Assembly (NCBI GenBank): GCA_016271365.2
Contig: CM057449.1
Span: forward strand, 1,565,334,501 to 1,565,398,500
Direction: 5' to 3'
DNA length: 64,000 nt
Source: Neoceratodus forsteri
Lineage: Eukaryota > Chordata > Ceratodontiformes > Ceratodontidae
The notes under the pieces are model-generated. The model had not been told where the DNA came from, searched no databases, and saw nothing but the letters and a program-made list of their open reading frames with translations. Position numbers and translations under genes: made by a program. Within the stretch, counting starts at the first letter, position 1. The number at the start of each line of letters is the position of its first letter. Positions 42,881 through 53,359 of this stretch are shown in pieces.

Positions 42881-42949
42881 TTTAGCTGTTGGTGGTGTAC
42901 TTAAGTAAATGAGGAAATAATGCCAGGACACCATGGAAATTCTACTACT

Positions 42950-43060
42950 TTTTTCAAGAAGTGTTGTGGGATCTTTAACATCCACCTAAACAACCACCAG
43001 AACGAGCAGATGGGACCTCGGTTTAACGTCACACTCAATGAACTCTTTAACCAAATGACA
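42950..43060 (-). repeat. SINE central-domain relic
   Basis: The plus strand GTGGGATCTTTAACATCCAC, then GATGGGACCTCGGTTTAACG, is the reverse complement of the conserved domain also seen at 1160-1320 and typical of HE1/V-SINE-like elements. Neither the tRNA head nor the tail was found. Confidence 0.45.
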
Positions 43061-43828
43061 AAACTCTTAACTAGTCTTTAAAAAAATTAATTATTAATCA
43101 GCAGACTGCGGAACTGCAATAGATATTTGTGTACTTGAACAGTTCTGATTGTAGCTAAATACAGAACAGCTCAGCAAATTGCTGTTTGGCTAGAGGAACC
43201 TTATACAGTTTTTTTGGGAGGGGTCACAGCTACGTAGGTAGTCAGTCACAGCCAGATATGTAGGGCCAATGATTTTCCCTTTTCAATGGAAAACTCCCAC
43301 TAAGACTGGAATTTGCCACTTTCAAACCATCTGGGGTAAATTTTTCATGAAAAACTGTATTTGCACCACATTATCATGCAAACAACCCCATTTTGTGCCA
43401 GCTTTTTGGGCAGCTCTCCAGTTGTGATCCAAATGTTTGAACAAAACATGCTGACTTTCCTTCTCTTTTGGGGGAAAATGGGAAAAAAGGGCTGTAAGAA
43501 TTTGTCAAATGGAATTGGCCATTTTCTAAAAAGGGAAAAATAATTGGCCCTATGTATTTAAAGAGTGATTCTCTGCTATAATAAAATGCTTAAAACCGCT
43601 AGATTTACACTAATTATGTTTCGACATTAGCATTTTCTAGTTTTTTGTTATTGTACTTTTCCCTGTTGTTGCTCTACTAAATATTGCAGATACTGCAGTA
43701 CTTAATTGAACTGATTCTTTCAAAATGTATCTGACTTGCCTCTGCTGACCTGAAAATTGCTGTTTGTCGCATCACAGTATATAGTGTGTGGTGGAATGCT
43801 GTTATGCATGCAACATGCCTGGAATATG

Positions 43829-43901
43829 CTTGTTCTGCTGCAGTAGTGACATCATTATGTTATTCTGCTGCAGTAGTGATGTCACTACTACAGCAGAACA
43901 A
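43829..43901. repeat. Hairpin with duplicated arm
   Basis: TTCTGCTGCAGTAGTGA occurs twice directly (43831, 43863) and once inverted as TCACTACTACAGCAGAA (43882-43898). The outer pair closes a hairpin of about 25-bp arms. Confidence 0.75.
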
Positions 43902-43912
43902 CTTGGAATGCT

Positions 43913-44071
43913 AACTTGTTTTTTTTTTTCTTTTAGATATTACCTGAAGAAGACCTAAGGTCGAAACGTAGATTTTTAACTTTATTTTCTGTTTTCAACG
44001 TGCATTTAATATAACCATTTTGTTTTGCTTTTAGACCACATGCTGACGCAGCGCCTTGTTTTTGTTTTTTG
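43913..44071 (+). mobile_element. 159-bp retroinsert with ribozyme-like core
   Basis: A perfect 14-bp direct repeat CAACTTGGAATGCT flanks it (43899-43912 and 44072-44085). Inside lies CCTGAAGAAGACC, TAA, GGTCGAAACGT (43942-43969): a CTGANGA-type box, a GACC/GGTC stem with three-base loop, and GAAAC, the layout of a hammerhead core with one extra A before stem II. The rest is T-rich. There is no coding capacity. Confidence 0.75.
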
Positions 44072-44288
44072 CAACTTGGAATGCTGCCATATAGTTGCTT
44101 TCCTCTATTCAGTTAAGCTTTAAGGTGTTGTTTTTTTTAAAACTTGAACTTGCAGAAACATCTGTAGCACACTGTCAGTAAAAAAGAAGATCTTTTTTTT
44201 TTAAATGTCTATTCTCTGTTGTCTTCACTAGCTGGTTTTGTGGTTTTGTGTGATTTTTCTAAGCTGTGACTGCCCATACTCTATAAAA

Positions 44289-44918
44289 GATTGTGTATGA
44301 GCAGTCATACACAAATAATAATAATAAAACTTTATTTTTAAGGCGCCTTTACAAAACCAAGGTGCCGTACAAAATTTAAAAACAGACATATTGCACCACT
44401 TACAGTAGCTTGATTAAAACAGTCATCTAAAACCAATTTATAAAATCTCTCTTAGCCGTGAGTAAATCCCCCGGTAACTCACGGCAAAAGAGCAGCTAAT
44501 GGCAGTAGATTGTTTACAATGCATAGCACTGTGCCAATCAGCTTCCATTAACAAAGCCCAAGCATGTGGTAAAAAACTCCCGCTACTGCACGTCAGAAAC
44601 GCCATCAGCTGTTAATCAGATCCTGTCAGAAAAGTGTCACAGCATGTCTGACTTCATATCGTACTTCAACATGGATAGCCCTGAAACTCTGGAGGCATTA
44701 CTTAGTAATTTGAGTGAACAGGAGACACCTTCCTCCACTGTCGGAAACATTGAAGCAGACGTTTCTTCCGACCAGAGGCTGAAAGGATATTCTTGTATCT
44801 CGAGGTTCCCTTGGTAACAGAGCACCTCTCAAGCTGCACTCTTGAGGTCATCTGTTACCAAGGAGACCTCTTGATACAAGAATATTCTCATTGTATATGA
44901 CTGCTCATACATACATAA
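44289..44918. repeat. Palindromic element interrupted by a LINE-like tail
   Basis: The inner arms GGATATTCTTGTATCTCGAG, TTGGTAACAGA and their complement (44786-44889) close on a GAGGTCATC-type loop. The outer arms GTATGAGCAGTCATAC (44294-44309) and its complement at 44895-44912 also pair. The left arm is interrupted at 44314-44783 by a segment starting AATAATAATAATAAAACTTT, AAGGCGCCTTTACA, as at the reverse complement of a LINE 3' end with an (ATT)n tail. Confidence 0.65.
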
Positions 44919-45564
44919 TCCTCTGTGTTGTTATGATGTGCACTATGGTGTCATATACAAAAGCACTGTGAGGTTAGCTGTGGAGAGGCAAAGGCTTCTT
45001 ATAGACTGTTTGGATAGACTACCAAGATGTGCTCCAAAATTAGGAAAAGGACACTAAAAATGAAAAAAGTATACTTTAGTAACTTGTAATAGTCGAAACA
45101 TTATATTTATGAAAGTACATGCTGAAGTGCAGAGCTGCTGTTTAGCATGCAAGTTCAAAATGGTTATGCTACTAAGATTACATAAGGTTCCACTAAGATT
45201 CTACGTGGAATATACTGTGCTAAATTCTGAGCACATTATTCAAAAAAGCATTTAACACTTCAGAAAATGCACATAAAATGTGACTAGGCTGATGTTAGGA
45301 TTGCGAGGTGTAGTACGTGTTTTGAGGATTGGTTTAAAAAATTGTAATCTTTGTAAAAACTGTTGGGAGGGCAACATTTCACTGAAGCATACCAGATCAC
45401 CATAGATGTCAGTATACTACCCAGCCTTATGGGTTTAAATAAGGTTGAGGGGCCTAGGTTGTTAATTTCTTTGGGGATCTGTTATCCAAAGAAGCTGACT
45501 TAAAGTTCAGATGTCAAGTTGCACAGTGCCTCCACCCAGGAAAAGAGTAAGTGAACTAGGCTAT

Positions 45565-45960
45565 GTGAGGATTAACCCATGACAGAGTCTATTGGGAATG
45601 AATTAATCCGTGGCTGAGGAGTGTGGGGGTGTGAATTAATCCGTGGCTGGGAGGGGGGGTTGGACCATGAAGCCACAGGTCAAGTGGTTCCAACCAGCCA
45701 GCCAGCCATGGATTAATTCCCAAACAGACCAATGCTCTGGAGTGGGTTAATTTACTTGTAACATGGGGAAGAGAAAGAGTCTGGCTCCCTTTTTGTTTGT
45801 GTCTCTTCCCCATGTGCAAGTGTTTGAAAATTAATTTAAAACTGTGAACACTGCAGTGTTTAAAGGGCTCCAGGAGGACATTTAAGTTCCTATCTGTAAC
45901 ATGGGGAAGAAAAAAAGGTTGCACCTGTTTGGAGAAACTGCATGCTGAACAGGCTGAATT
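45565..45960. repeat. Palindrome and TGTAACATGGGGAAGA repeats
   Basis: ATTAACCCATGACAGAG, GGGAATGAATTAATCC (45571-45610) pairs with the complement at 45703-45750 (GGATTAATTCCC, AGTGGGTTAAT). TGTAACATGGGGAAGA occurs at 45758 and 45895. The second is followed by GGAGAAACTGCATG, also seen inverted at 47652-47666. Confidence 0.65.
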
Positions 45961-46360
45961 TTTGTTTTTAGTATTGTGAGTGCAGTGGTGAACAGTTACT
46001 GATTACATGCAGATGTAATCAACATTTCAGAATATGTGCTCATTTTGGCTGACTTACTTTTGTGAACTGTGGAATCATCTCCCTTTTTCTGCTGTGTTTG
46101 CTGTTTCGGATTTGGCTGCTGTGCATTATGGAAAATGCATATATTTAAGTGCAGTGGAGATTTGAGATCTGGTAGTTGTTGCTGCAATTCCGTTGGCTGG
46201 CCATCAGATGGTACACTGAGGTTTATATCATTTTTATCTGTGACTTTTACAACCAGCTTTGCACATTAATAACTTTGCCGCCTTTCAACTGATTTACATG
46301 AAATATAGAAAGACCAGCCTCTGTGTCAGGAACTCTTGATCCTGTGAATTCCACGTAGAT

Positions 46361-47164
46361 CAACAGTTCTCAAACTTTGTCATAGTGAGCCTCCCCTAAG
46401 CAATGGAAAAGATCTTGAGCCTCCCCCAAATACTGAAATATTTTTTGGGCCTCCCCATAGAAAAATAGCCTATTTTTCACAGTACATCAGGAATAAATTG
46501 AAACCTCTTTGCATAGCTGGCTCTCATGTTATTAAGCTTATTGTAACCCCCCTCAACAGGACAACCTACTTGCTCCAATATTTTGACTCTAACCATTGTT
46601 ACTCCTTACTGCCATACCTTCATGGGTCAGACTGCTTTTTCTGTTTTCCCTCTAACTGGAATAACCTTCCTGTTGACCTCTGCCTCTCCCCCTCTCCCCC
46701 TGCTCTTAAGCAACTTCTCAGGGATCATTTTTCTCCCTCCTGCTCTTATTCCTAGTACCTGTATGGTTAACTCTTGTATTTAGACAGTTCTGCTGCCTGT
46801 CTAATTGATCAATTCTTCCTCGCATTGTTAGTTTATTGTTCTGAATTTGTTTGTACTTTTATTCATTTTGTATTTCTTGAGTGTTCTGCAGTTACATTTT
46901 GAATTGTAGTCTCTCACTACCCTTCCCTGGGTACGCCTGAAATAAGCCATGGCACAGTGTACAGTACCTTCCCTGGTCACAGACTTGTGAATAAATACAT
47001 AAATTCACCTACTATTATCCTCTATAAGTTTGCCTTATCCCTTCACACAAAATCTATAAAGTTCAAAATTGAAATATAATACTTTTTCAAGACTTGCTTG
47101 AGCCTCCCCTGGAACAGGTTGGGGCCTCCCAAGGGAGGCTGGCCTCACCATTTGAGAACCCCTG
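46361..47164 (+). mobile_element. Non-autonomous hAT-like element carrying a LINE tail (copy 2)
   Basis: It begins CAACAGTTCTCAAACTTTG and ends CCATTTGAGAACCCCTG. ACGTAGAT is duplicated perfectly on both sides (46353-46360, 47165-47172). Inside, frames give NWNNLPVDL and LKQLLRDHFSPS, the C-terminal residues of an L2-like ORF2. It is collinear with 25470-26369 over the full length. Confidence 0.9.
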
Positions 47165-47519
47165 ACGTAGATCACTTCAGGGGAGGCAGAGTTACAGAGA
47201 TGCAACAAAATGCAAAAGTCTCAATTTTTGAAAATGTTGACTTTTTTTTTACTACCCGATAACTAAAAAAATAAGAGACTTTGAAACCTGAAACGTTTAG
47301 GTTTGATAGAAATTGGTCCAAAGGGTGTGCTTTCGTGGTTACGTCCCACTGTTTAAAGTAGTTTTTTTAAAATATTTAATAAAAGACATGAAGGCAATCT
47401 GGAAAATCAGGGTATGTGTTTCTGAGCCAGTAGACCAAGTGAAAAATAGTCATGTAGAAGTTTTCAAGCTACTTATGACAGGGGGAATAGATATGGGGGC
47501 ACTCTGTTGTAAAATGGGG

Positions 47520-47705
47520 AACGCATGTGGTGAGCACTCTACTATGGATTAATTCGGGAGGAACCATCATATACAGGAAACTAAAATGGGAAAGCGATAT
47601 AGTGCGTACTGTACCATGGATTAATTGAGAATTAATCAATCAATGGCAACCTGATGCAGTTTCTCCGGTTAGGCCCAACCCTTTCTCTTCCCCATGTTAC
47701 AAATG
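47520..47705. repeat. Inverted copy of the 45.6-45.9 kb repeat
   Basis: CTTTCTCTTCCCCATGTTAC (47681-47700) is the complement of 45757-45776, and GCAGTTTCTCC (47656-47666) the complement of 45931-45941. CCATGGATTAATT and CTATGGATTAATTC recur inside. Confidence 0.6.
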
Positions 47706-47944
47706 CTTATGCAGCCTCCTGGGAGACAAAAGCAACCCACTATGGTCCTCACTGGTACAGCCCTCAGTGACAGTTTGCAAACTATAATGCATAGCACTCT
47801 ACTAATAATATGCACACAACACAAAGATTGCAAACAAAGTTATTGGGGGAATCAAGAACGAGGTGGAAGGAAAGGGTTAATGCAAATGTTTTCTGCCTGT
47901 TGTCTGCACTGAGCCCACCGATGTCTGTTAAGTTGCTTTCTTTA

Positions 47945-50900
47945 GCTTTTATTTTAATAAGTAAAAGTTTATTGGTACATTTCAATAACATTCAGATACA
48001 TTTTTAACAAGAAATCCTGGCCAGGGCATTGTGCCTTGGATGTGCAATCTAGGTGGTGTGTCCTCGAAGTATAAGAATGTTTGACACAGGATTGAGAGAG
48101 AATAAAGTGTCAGATTCTTCACAGCTGTATGTCAGAGTTTACAAATAATTCAGACTTGGGCTGCAAATAATTATTTCTCATAATGATAGTAAAGAGCACA
48201 TTAAGCAGTTTTCATATCAAAACAGTATTACAGCAGTCTTTCTATATGTTTTTTGTTGCATGTTGCCTACCATTCCAGAGCTCTGTAGCCTCTCCCTCGA
48301 GTGCTGGATATGGTACCTGTGTAAGTCACAGGGAGACTATGTTACAGAGTGGAGGGGGTGGTGGTGTTTGGAGATGAGACTGTGTGTGCCCAGCTGCTTG
48401 CCTTTGTGTACTGTGTATTCACCTGTTCAGAGTGTATCCCTGTAGTCTGAGGCAGTAGTCTGAGTTTAAGTAGGCACCCTGTATCTCCCAGTATTGGTCT
48501 AACTGGTTCCTAATTCCAAAGCAGATCTTCTCGAAGCAGGTGGCTTTCTTCAGCTCCATGAGCCATTCTGCGATTTTGGGATGGGGGGTTGGTTGTGTCC
48601 AGTGCCATAGTATGATTCGCTTGGCTGATGTCAGTGCACCTGCCAACCATCTGGCTGATTTTGATGAATTGCTGGGGTTTGTGAGATCTATTTCTAGCAT
48701 CACTCATGTCAAGTTTAGCTGGATGTTCCGCTTAAACAGTGTTGCACATTTATTTAGCACTTCCTGGCAGTACCCTAGCAGCTTAGTACATGTGAAGAGC
48801 AGGTGTGTGATGGTCCCAGTGCTTTTTGGGCAGTGCCAGCATGTGTCTGAGTGTATGATGCCCCAGCTATGGAGTTTCTGAGGGGTTCTGTGCCATCTAT
48901 GCAGTATTTTGAACTAGGTGAATCTATTCTGAGGCCCTGTTCACACTATAGCACGATAAGGAGAAACGTTTCTTAAAACGAATTAAACCTTACCGTGCAG
49001 TGGCACTCGCACTGTCTAATCCATTTCTTGAAACTTTTCTTCTCAATCATGCTTAGCTGTTCACACTGGCGCAACTATTCCGGGTCCGTGTAGCATGGTG
49101 CCATAGCGTGTTTCCCCTAACTGCTCACCAGCATGCAGTGCGTTCGGCAGAGGGCACAGGCAGCATGGATCCACCTAACACGGATTAACCACAATGACAG
49201 TTCGCACTGTGAGTAAAAACGATTTGCTTATTCAGACGTTTTCACGAACCATGCTATAGCCTAGGTCCAATCAGAATTTTAGCACGGTTCATTAAAACGT
49301 GTCCCAAAGTAGAATAGGTGCGGATGGAAAGGGTGCAGGCACATATCTGAAACAGTTTAATGCCCCAGAACCATTTCAGACCGTCTAGTGTGAACAGAGC
49401 CTTACTGTCCTTCACATTCCTATTTAATGTTGCCCAGCAGCTGTGACATTGCTGGTCTGTGAGCTGCACCCCCAACTCTTCATTCCATTTCTGCATTGTG
49501 CGTTCCATTGGGTCTGAGGTAAGGGACACAAATAATTTATAAATCTTATTAATTTGTGGACTCCCCGCTAACCACTTGTCCAGTGCGTTAGGGCTGGCCA
49601 TCTCATAATTTGCTCCTTTGCCTGCATGTAAAGCATGCCTTAGTTGGAGATATCTCCAATGCTGCTTTGCTGAGATATTGTATTTAGCTTGAATCTTTGC
49701 AACGGACATGGGAACTTTAGTCTCTACATCTATCAGATCTTCTGTACAGTTTATGCCCGAGGACTCCCAGTCTCTCCAGTGCACCGGTTGATTACCAATC
49801 TTAAGGCAGTTATTATTCCATAAAGGGAATTCAAGGGGATCTCCAAGGTGACCAGCCTGTATGCCTAGCTGCCCAGTCCCAGTTTCATTTGGTGTACTGA
49901 GATAGTTGGATGATGCTTCAAGTTATGCAGAGTGGCCCCAAACTGGACGTTGCTAAATGTAGGTTCTCCAAGTATTTGCTCTTCACAGTCTACCCATCTA
50001 GGCCTGGGGCTTTCCCCTGATAGCATAGATCTAATGGTAGCTGCTATTTCCAGTTCATGGAAGGGCCTATCTAGAAATTATTTTTGCTACCAGGTGAGAG
50101 TTGGAAGGTTGAGGGTTGCAAGAAAAGCCTCAATTTCATCAGATGAGGTGTGCACTTCTGCTATGTAGAGGTCCACGTAATAATGCAAGAATGCTTTATT
50201 AATGTATTTATTATTCCTTAGTCCTTGCACTCTAGGCTTTTGATCATAGTGATCCTGGATCTTTCCTGCCTTTTTTCAGTTGGTAGGCTAGGAGTCTCCC
50301 AGGCCTCTTGCCTTCCTCCTAGAAAGCCTGCCTTGTTCTAAAAAGAGCATATTCATCTTTCTGATGTAGGTGGGTATTTGTTTTGTACATGGTGTCATTG
50401 ATGTCAGGAAGCATGTGGCTCTATTCTGTAGGATCAGCCCAGTATTTGTCCTCTGGTTCCTTTAGCTTGCTTTGCAAGTCCCAGCTCTTTGGTTCTAGCC
50501 TTCTTAGTGTAGGATGCCTAGCTAATGCATCTGCCTCTTATTAAGGCATTCAGGGCACCCCATCTTATAGCTTCAGAGGTGTCCCTGAGCTTATTCAGTG
50601 CATGGAAGCTCTAGATTTATGCTCTGTTTCTTAAAAAGGGTGTCTTAACAGCTTAACATTAGGCCTCCACCATCTCCATTCTCCATTTTGGGCCGTTGGG
50701 GAAAGCCATGTGAAAGTCACTGGCGCATGGTCTGAGATAACAGTTTGGTCTATCTTGCCCTCCATGATGTCTGCTGTACAGTCTTCGGGGGTTAACCAGA
50801 GGTCTGTGCTGGTATAGATGTTATAGGGATGTGAAAAGAAAGAGTAATCTCTTCCCTGTGGGTTGGCCAGATGCCAAATATCCACCTGGCCCAATTCTGT

Positions 50901-51215
50901 TATCATTCGCTGTAGGGCTGCTGATGACTGTTGCTTAAGTGTCAGGGGAGGCATTCTTCTGTCTATAAAGTCATCCAGAACTGTGTTCATGTCCCACCCA
51001 TAAAGAGTTTCCAAAGAGATTTCTCTGTGATGCGTTGGGTGAATGCATGAGAGAACTTTGAATGTGGTGGATTGGGGACATATACATTGCAGAGGGTGAC
51101 CATCTCTTCTTCCAGCACCCTTTGGAGTATGAGGAATCTACCCTGCAGATCCTGTATGGTCCTTCCAATTTTAAAGTTTTCCCCTTCCAGATTAGTATCA
51201 CTACCCTTCTACTTT
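47945..51215 (-). mobile_element. L1 (Tx1-like) LINE, ORF2 with internal deletion
   Basis: On the minus strand from 51215, endonuclease residues appear (LIWKGKTLKLEGPYR, then GRDYSFFSHPYNIYTSTDLW and VISDHAPVTF, keeping the S-D-H catalytic motif). The linker follows, then IRSMLSGESPRPRWVD from the RT fingers. The palm with the catalytic box is missing: the next block is LEFPLWNNN near 49830. The C-terminal part then runs HWRDWESSG, HWRYLQLRHALHAGKG and DTCWHCPKSTGTITHLLFTC, ending at 48419 with a 3' UTR to about 47945 (AATAAACTTTTACTTATT on its strand). A 471-bp DNA element is inserted at 48932. Confidence 0.85.
48932..49402. mobile_element. Non-autonomous DNA element in L1 ORF2
   Basis: The termini AGGCCCTGTTCACACTA and, inverted, AGGCTCTGTTCACACTA define it. 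The phrases TTCACACTGGCGC and TTCGCACTGT repeat inside. L1 protein similarity (VKDSK before, FKILHRW after) continues across the site. The target duplication was not certain, so hAT and Harbinger are both possible. Confidence 0.75.
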
Positions 51216-51463
51216 TTATGTGTGCTTGCGTGCGCAGCGAACAAGAAACATTTTGAGGAGATTAGAGTATTGCAGAGGTGTGGCAGTGTTTGGCCAATCC
51301 AGCCAATGCTTTCAGGGGCTCGTCCCTTGGCCACTAATCAACAGGGAAGCTGCCGATGATGGGAGTTTCAGAGTGAGTGCCGGACTTAAAAGAAATATGC
51401 CGCTCCAGTCACGAACAGTTTCATCATTGCAGCGGTAGATCCCCTTCCAGCAACAAGGCAAAT

Positions 51464-51507
51464 TCCAGCCATGCGCATTACAATGAACAGTAATGTGCAT
51501 GGCTGGA
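51464..51507. repeat. Hairpin, 18-bp arms
   Basis: TCCAGCCATGCGCATTAC and GTAATGTGCATGGCTGGA pair with one mismatch around an 8-base loop. Confidence 0.8.
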
Positions 51508-51609
51508 CTTATGAGCAACTTGTTTGCTCAGTGTCTTTCCTGGTGAAATCAATAAATGAGCCCCGTTACGCATAATTGGCGGCTCCTGCTACCCACCACA
51601 CACTCCCCT

Positions 51610-51905
51610 CAAAACCAGCATCGGGGTGCCCAGTCCCTGTGTTGGCATGCCTCCCCAAGCCCAGACATATATTTTGCTGACAACAGGGTGCCCAATCCCC
51701 ATGCCCGCATTCTCCCCCCCACCCAGTGTGCCAAAGTACTACTTATGTTTTTCCCACACCGGGATGCCCAATCCTGGTGCTGGACACGCCTCCCATGCCC
51801 CCTTTTTGTCAGCTGACCTCAGGGTGCCTAATCCCTGTGTCGGTATTGATCCCCCCCTCCCGTCCACTAGTCTTGCACACTGGGAGCCCACACCACTGTG
51901 CTGAA
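51610..51905 (+). repeat. Minisatellite, 60-75-bp units
   Basis: GGGGTGCCCAGTCCC, AGGGTGCCCAATCCC, GGGATGCCCAATCC, AGGGTGCCTAATCCC and GGGAGCCCACACC start five successive degenerate units at about 51613, 51687, 51761, 51820 and 51877. Confidence 0.75.
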
Positions 51906-52189
51906 ATCTGTTTTGTTTTCACCTGTAAAAAAGAAAACAGTCACATAACTTTTTTTTTTTTAAACCTGAAAAAAAAGAAAATGGTCCCTCGTCGCTCCCA
52001 CCGGCCCTCCCCAACCTGCACCCCCTCTGCACACCCCACCTCCCCGCACCCCCCTCACCCATACTTACCTCTAGAGGTCTGGGGCTGTGATCTTCTGTGG
52101 ACCGGGAACAAATCTGCACTCTTCAAAAGCCAACCACAAACTGATGAAAATTACTGTAAGCCCTATAATGGCAATCAATGGGAATTTCA

Positions 52190-52985
52190 ACTTAGGTTGA
52201 TATCTCAGCCATTTTTGGGAGTTTTGGCCCCAAATTTTCAATATGGGGTTCTCATGACCGCTGACACTGCCATTTCGTTTCTTGGTCCCGAAAGGTGATT
52301 TCGCAGTCGCTGTGTGGAATCCCCTTTTGGGACATATTAATACAATGACAGTGCCACTGTTCATGAGGTGGGGTCCCAGAAAGCCTATGTTGCAAGTCTG
52401 GTGAAAAAACTCCCCAAAATGACTGCGTTACGAATGTGCATTTGCACAGTTTGTACGCATGCTCGTAACTTCGTCAGTTTTTAATATTTTCACTCCAAAT
52501 TCTCAATATTGCCATTTTTTCACACCTCCTTATGATCAGTAGAGCTGTCATTTTTTGCATCCTGCCTGAAACGTGTTTTCGCACCTGTGGCACAGATTGG
52601 CGCAGTCACTGTGCGAAAACAACTTTTGGGACAAATTAATGAAATCACATTGCCACTGTTCATGAGGGGAGGTCCCAAAAGGCCACGTTGAAAATTTGGT
52701 GAGCGAATTAAAAATGGCTACACTACAAGCGTCGACACTCAATTTCCTTCACTTTATAGCCGTCGCTTTTTTATATTTTCACTCCAGATTTTCAACTTTG
52801 TCATTTTTTCACACCTCCTCATGAATAGTACAGATATAATTTTTCACATCCTGCCCAAAATGGCGCATTTGCTGTGCAAAATCACCTTTCAGGATTGAGT
52901 AACAAAATGATAGTGCCACTGTTCATGAGGTGGGGGTCCCAAAAAGCCCATGTTGAAAATCTGGAGCGAAAATACCAACAAACGC
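52190..52985 (+). repeat. Satellite-like tandem, about 260-300-bp units
   Basis: TGCCACTGTTCATGAGG followed by GGTCCCA recurs at about 52352, 52651 and 52914, each preceded by TTTGGGACA- or TTCAGGATTG-type and followed by a CACTCCAAATTCTCAA- or CACTCCAGATTTTCAA-type phrase. Each unit also has an inverted CACACCTCCTCATGA, so units fold on themselves. A partial unit lies at 52190-52340. Confidence 0.8.
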
Positions 52986-53004
52986 CTTGGGCGTTAGGGT
53001 TTCC

Positions 53005-53355
53005 AACCTTAATGCCCCACCCTGTACAGACTGACAGGCGTCAGGGGTGTGGCTTGGGGTTGTCGGCTGTAATGCTCATGCCATTCCACTCCGACCTTGC
53101 AGCCACTGACAAACATCAAGGTGTGCCTTGGGATCTTTGGCCCTAGCGTTCACCCCATTCTCCTATACTGCACCCATCTTAGCTTATTTCCTTATGGAAT
53201 GGGGTGAGCATAAGGGCCCGAAGACCCCAAGGTACACCGTGACACCTGTCAATGTCTGCAGTGTGGGTTGAGGTGGAATGGTGTGAGTGTTATGGCCTAG
53301 GGCCCAAAGGCACACCCCAACGCCTGTCAGTCTCTGCAGGGTGGGGGTGGGGGTT
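53005..53355. repeat. Modular palindrome, four inverted modules
   Basis: 53010-53161 and 53195-53355 are imperfect reverse complements (ACTGACAGGCGTCAGG against its complement at 53318, TTCACCCCATTC against GAATGGGGTGAGC). Each arm itself contains two similar modules of about 75 bp beginning with CACTGACA- or GACTGACA-type phrases. The central spacer is about 33 bp. Confidence 0.75.
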
Positions 53356-53359
53356 GGCG

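Noticed and set aside
44566..44817. 83-codon frame with a serine- and acid-rich protein
   Set aside because: It runs from the LINE-like tail into the palindrome arm, so it joins unrelated pieces.
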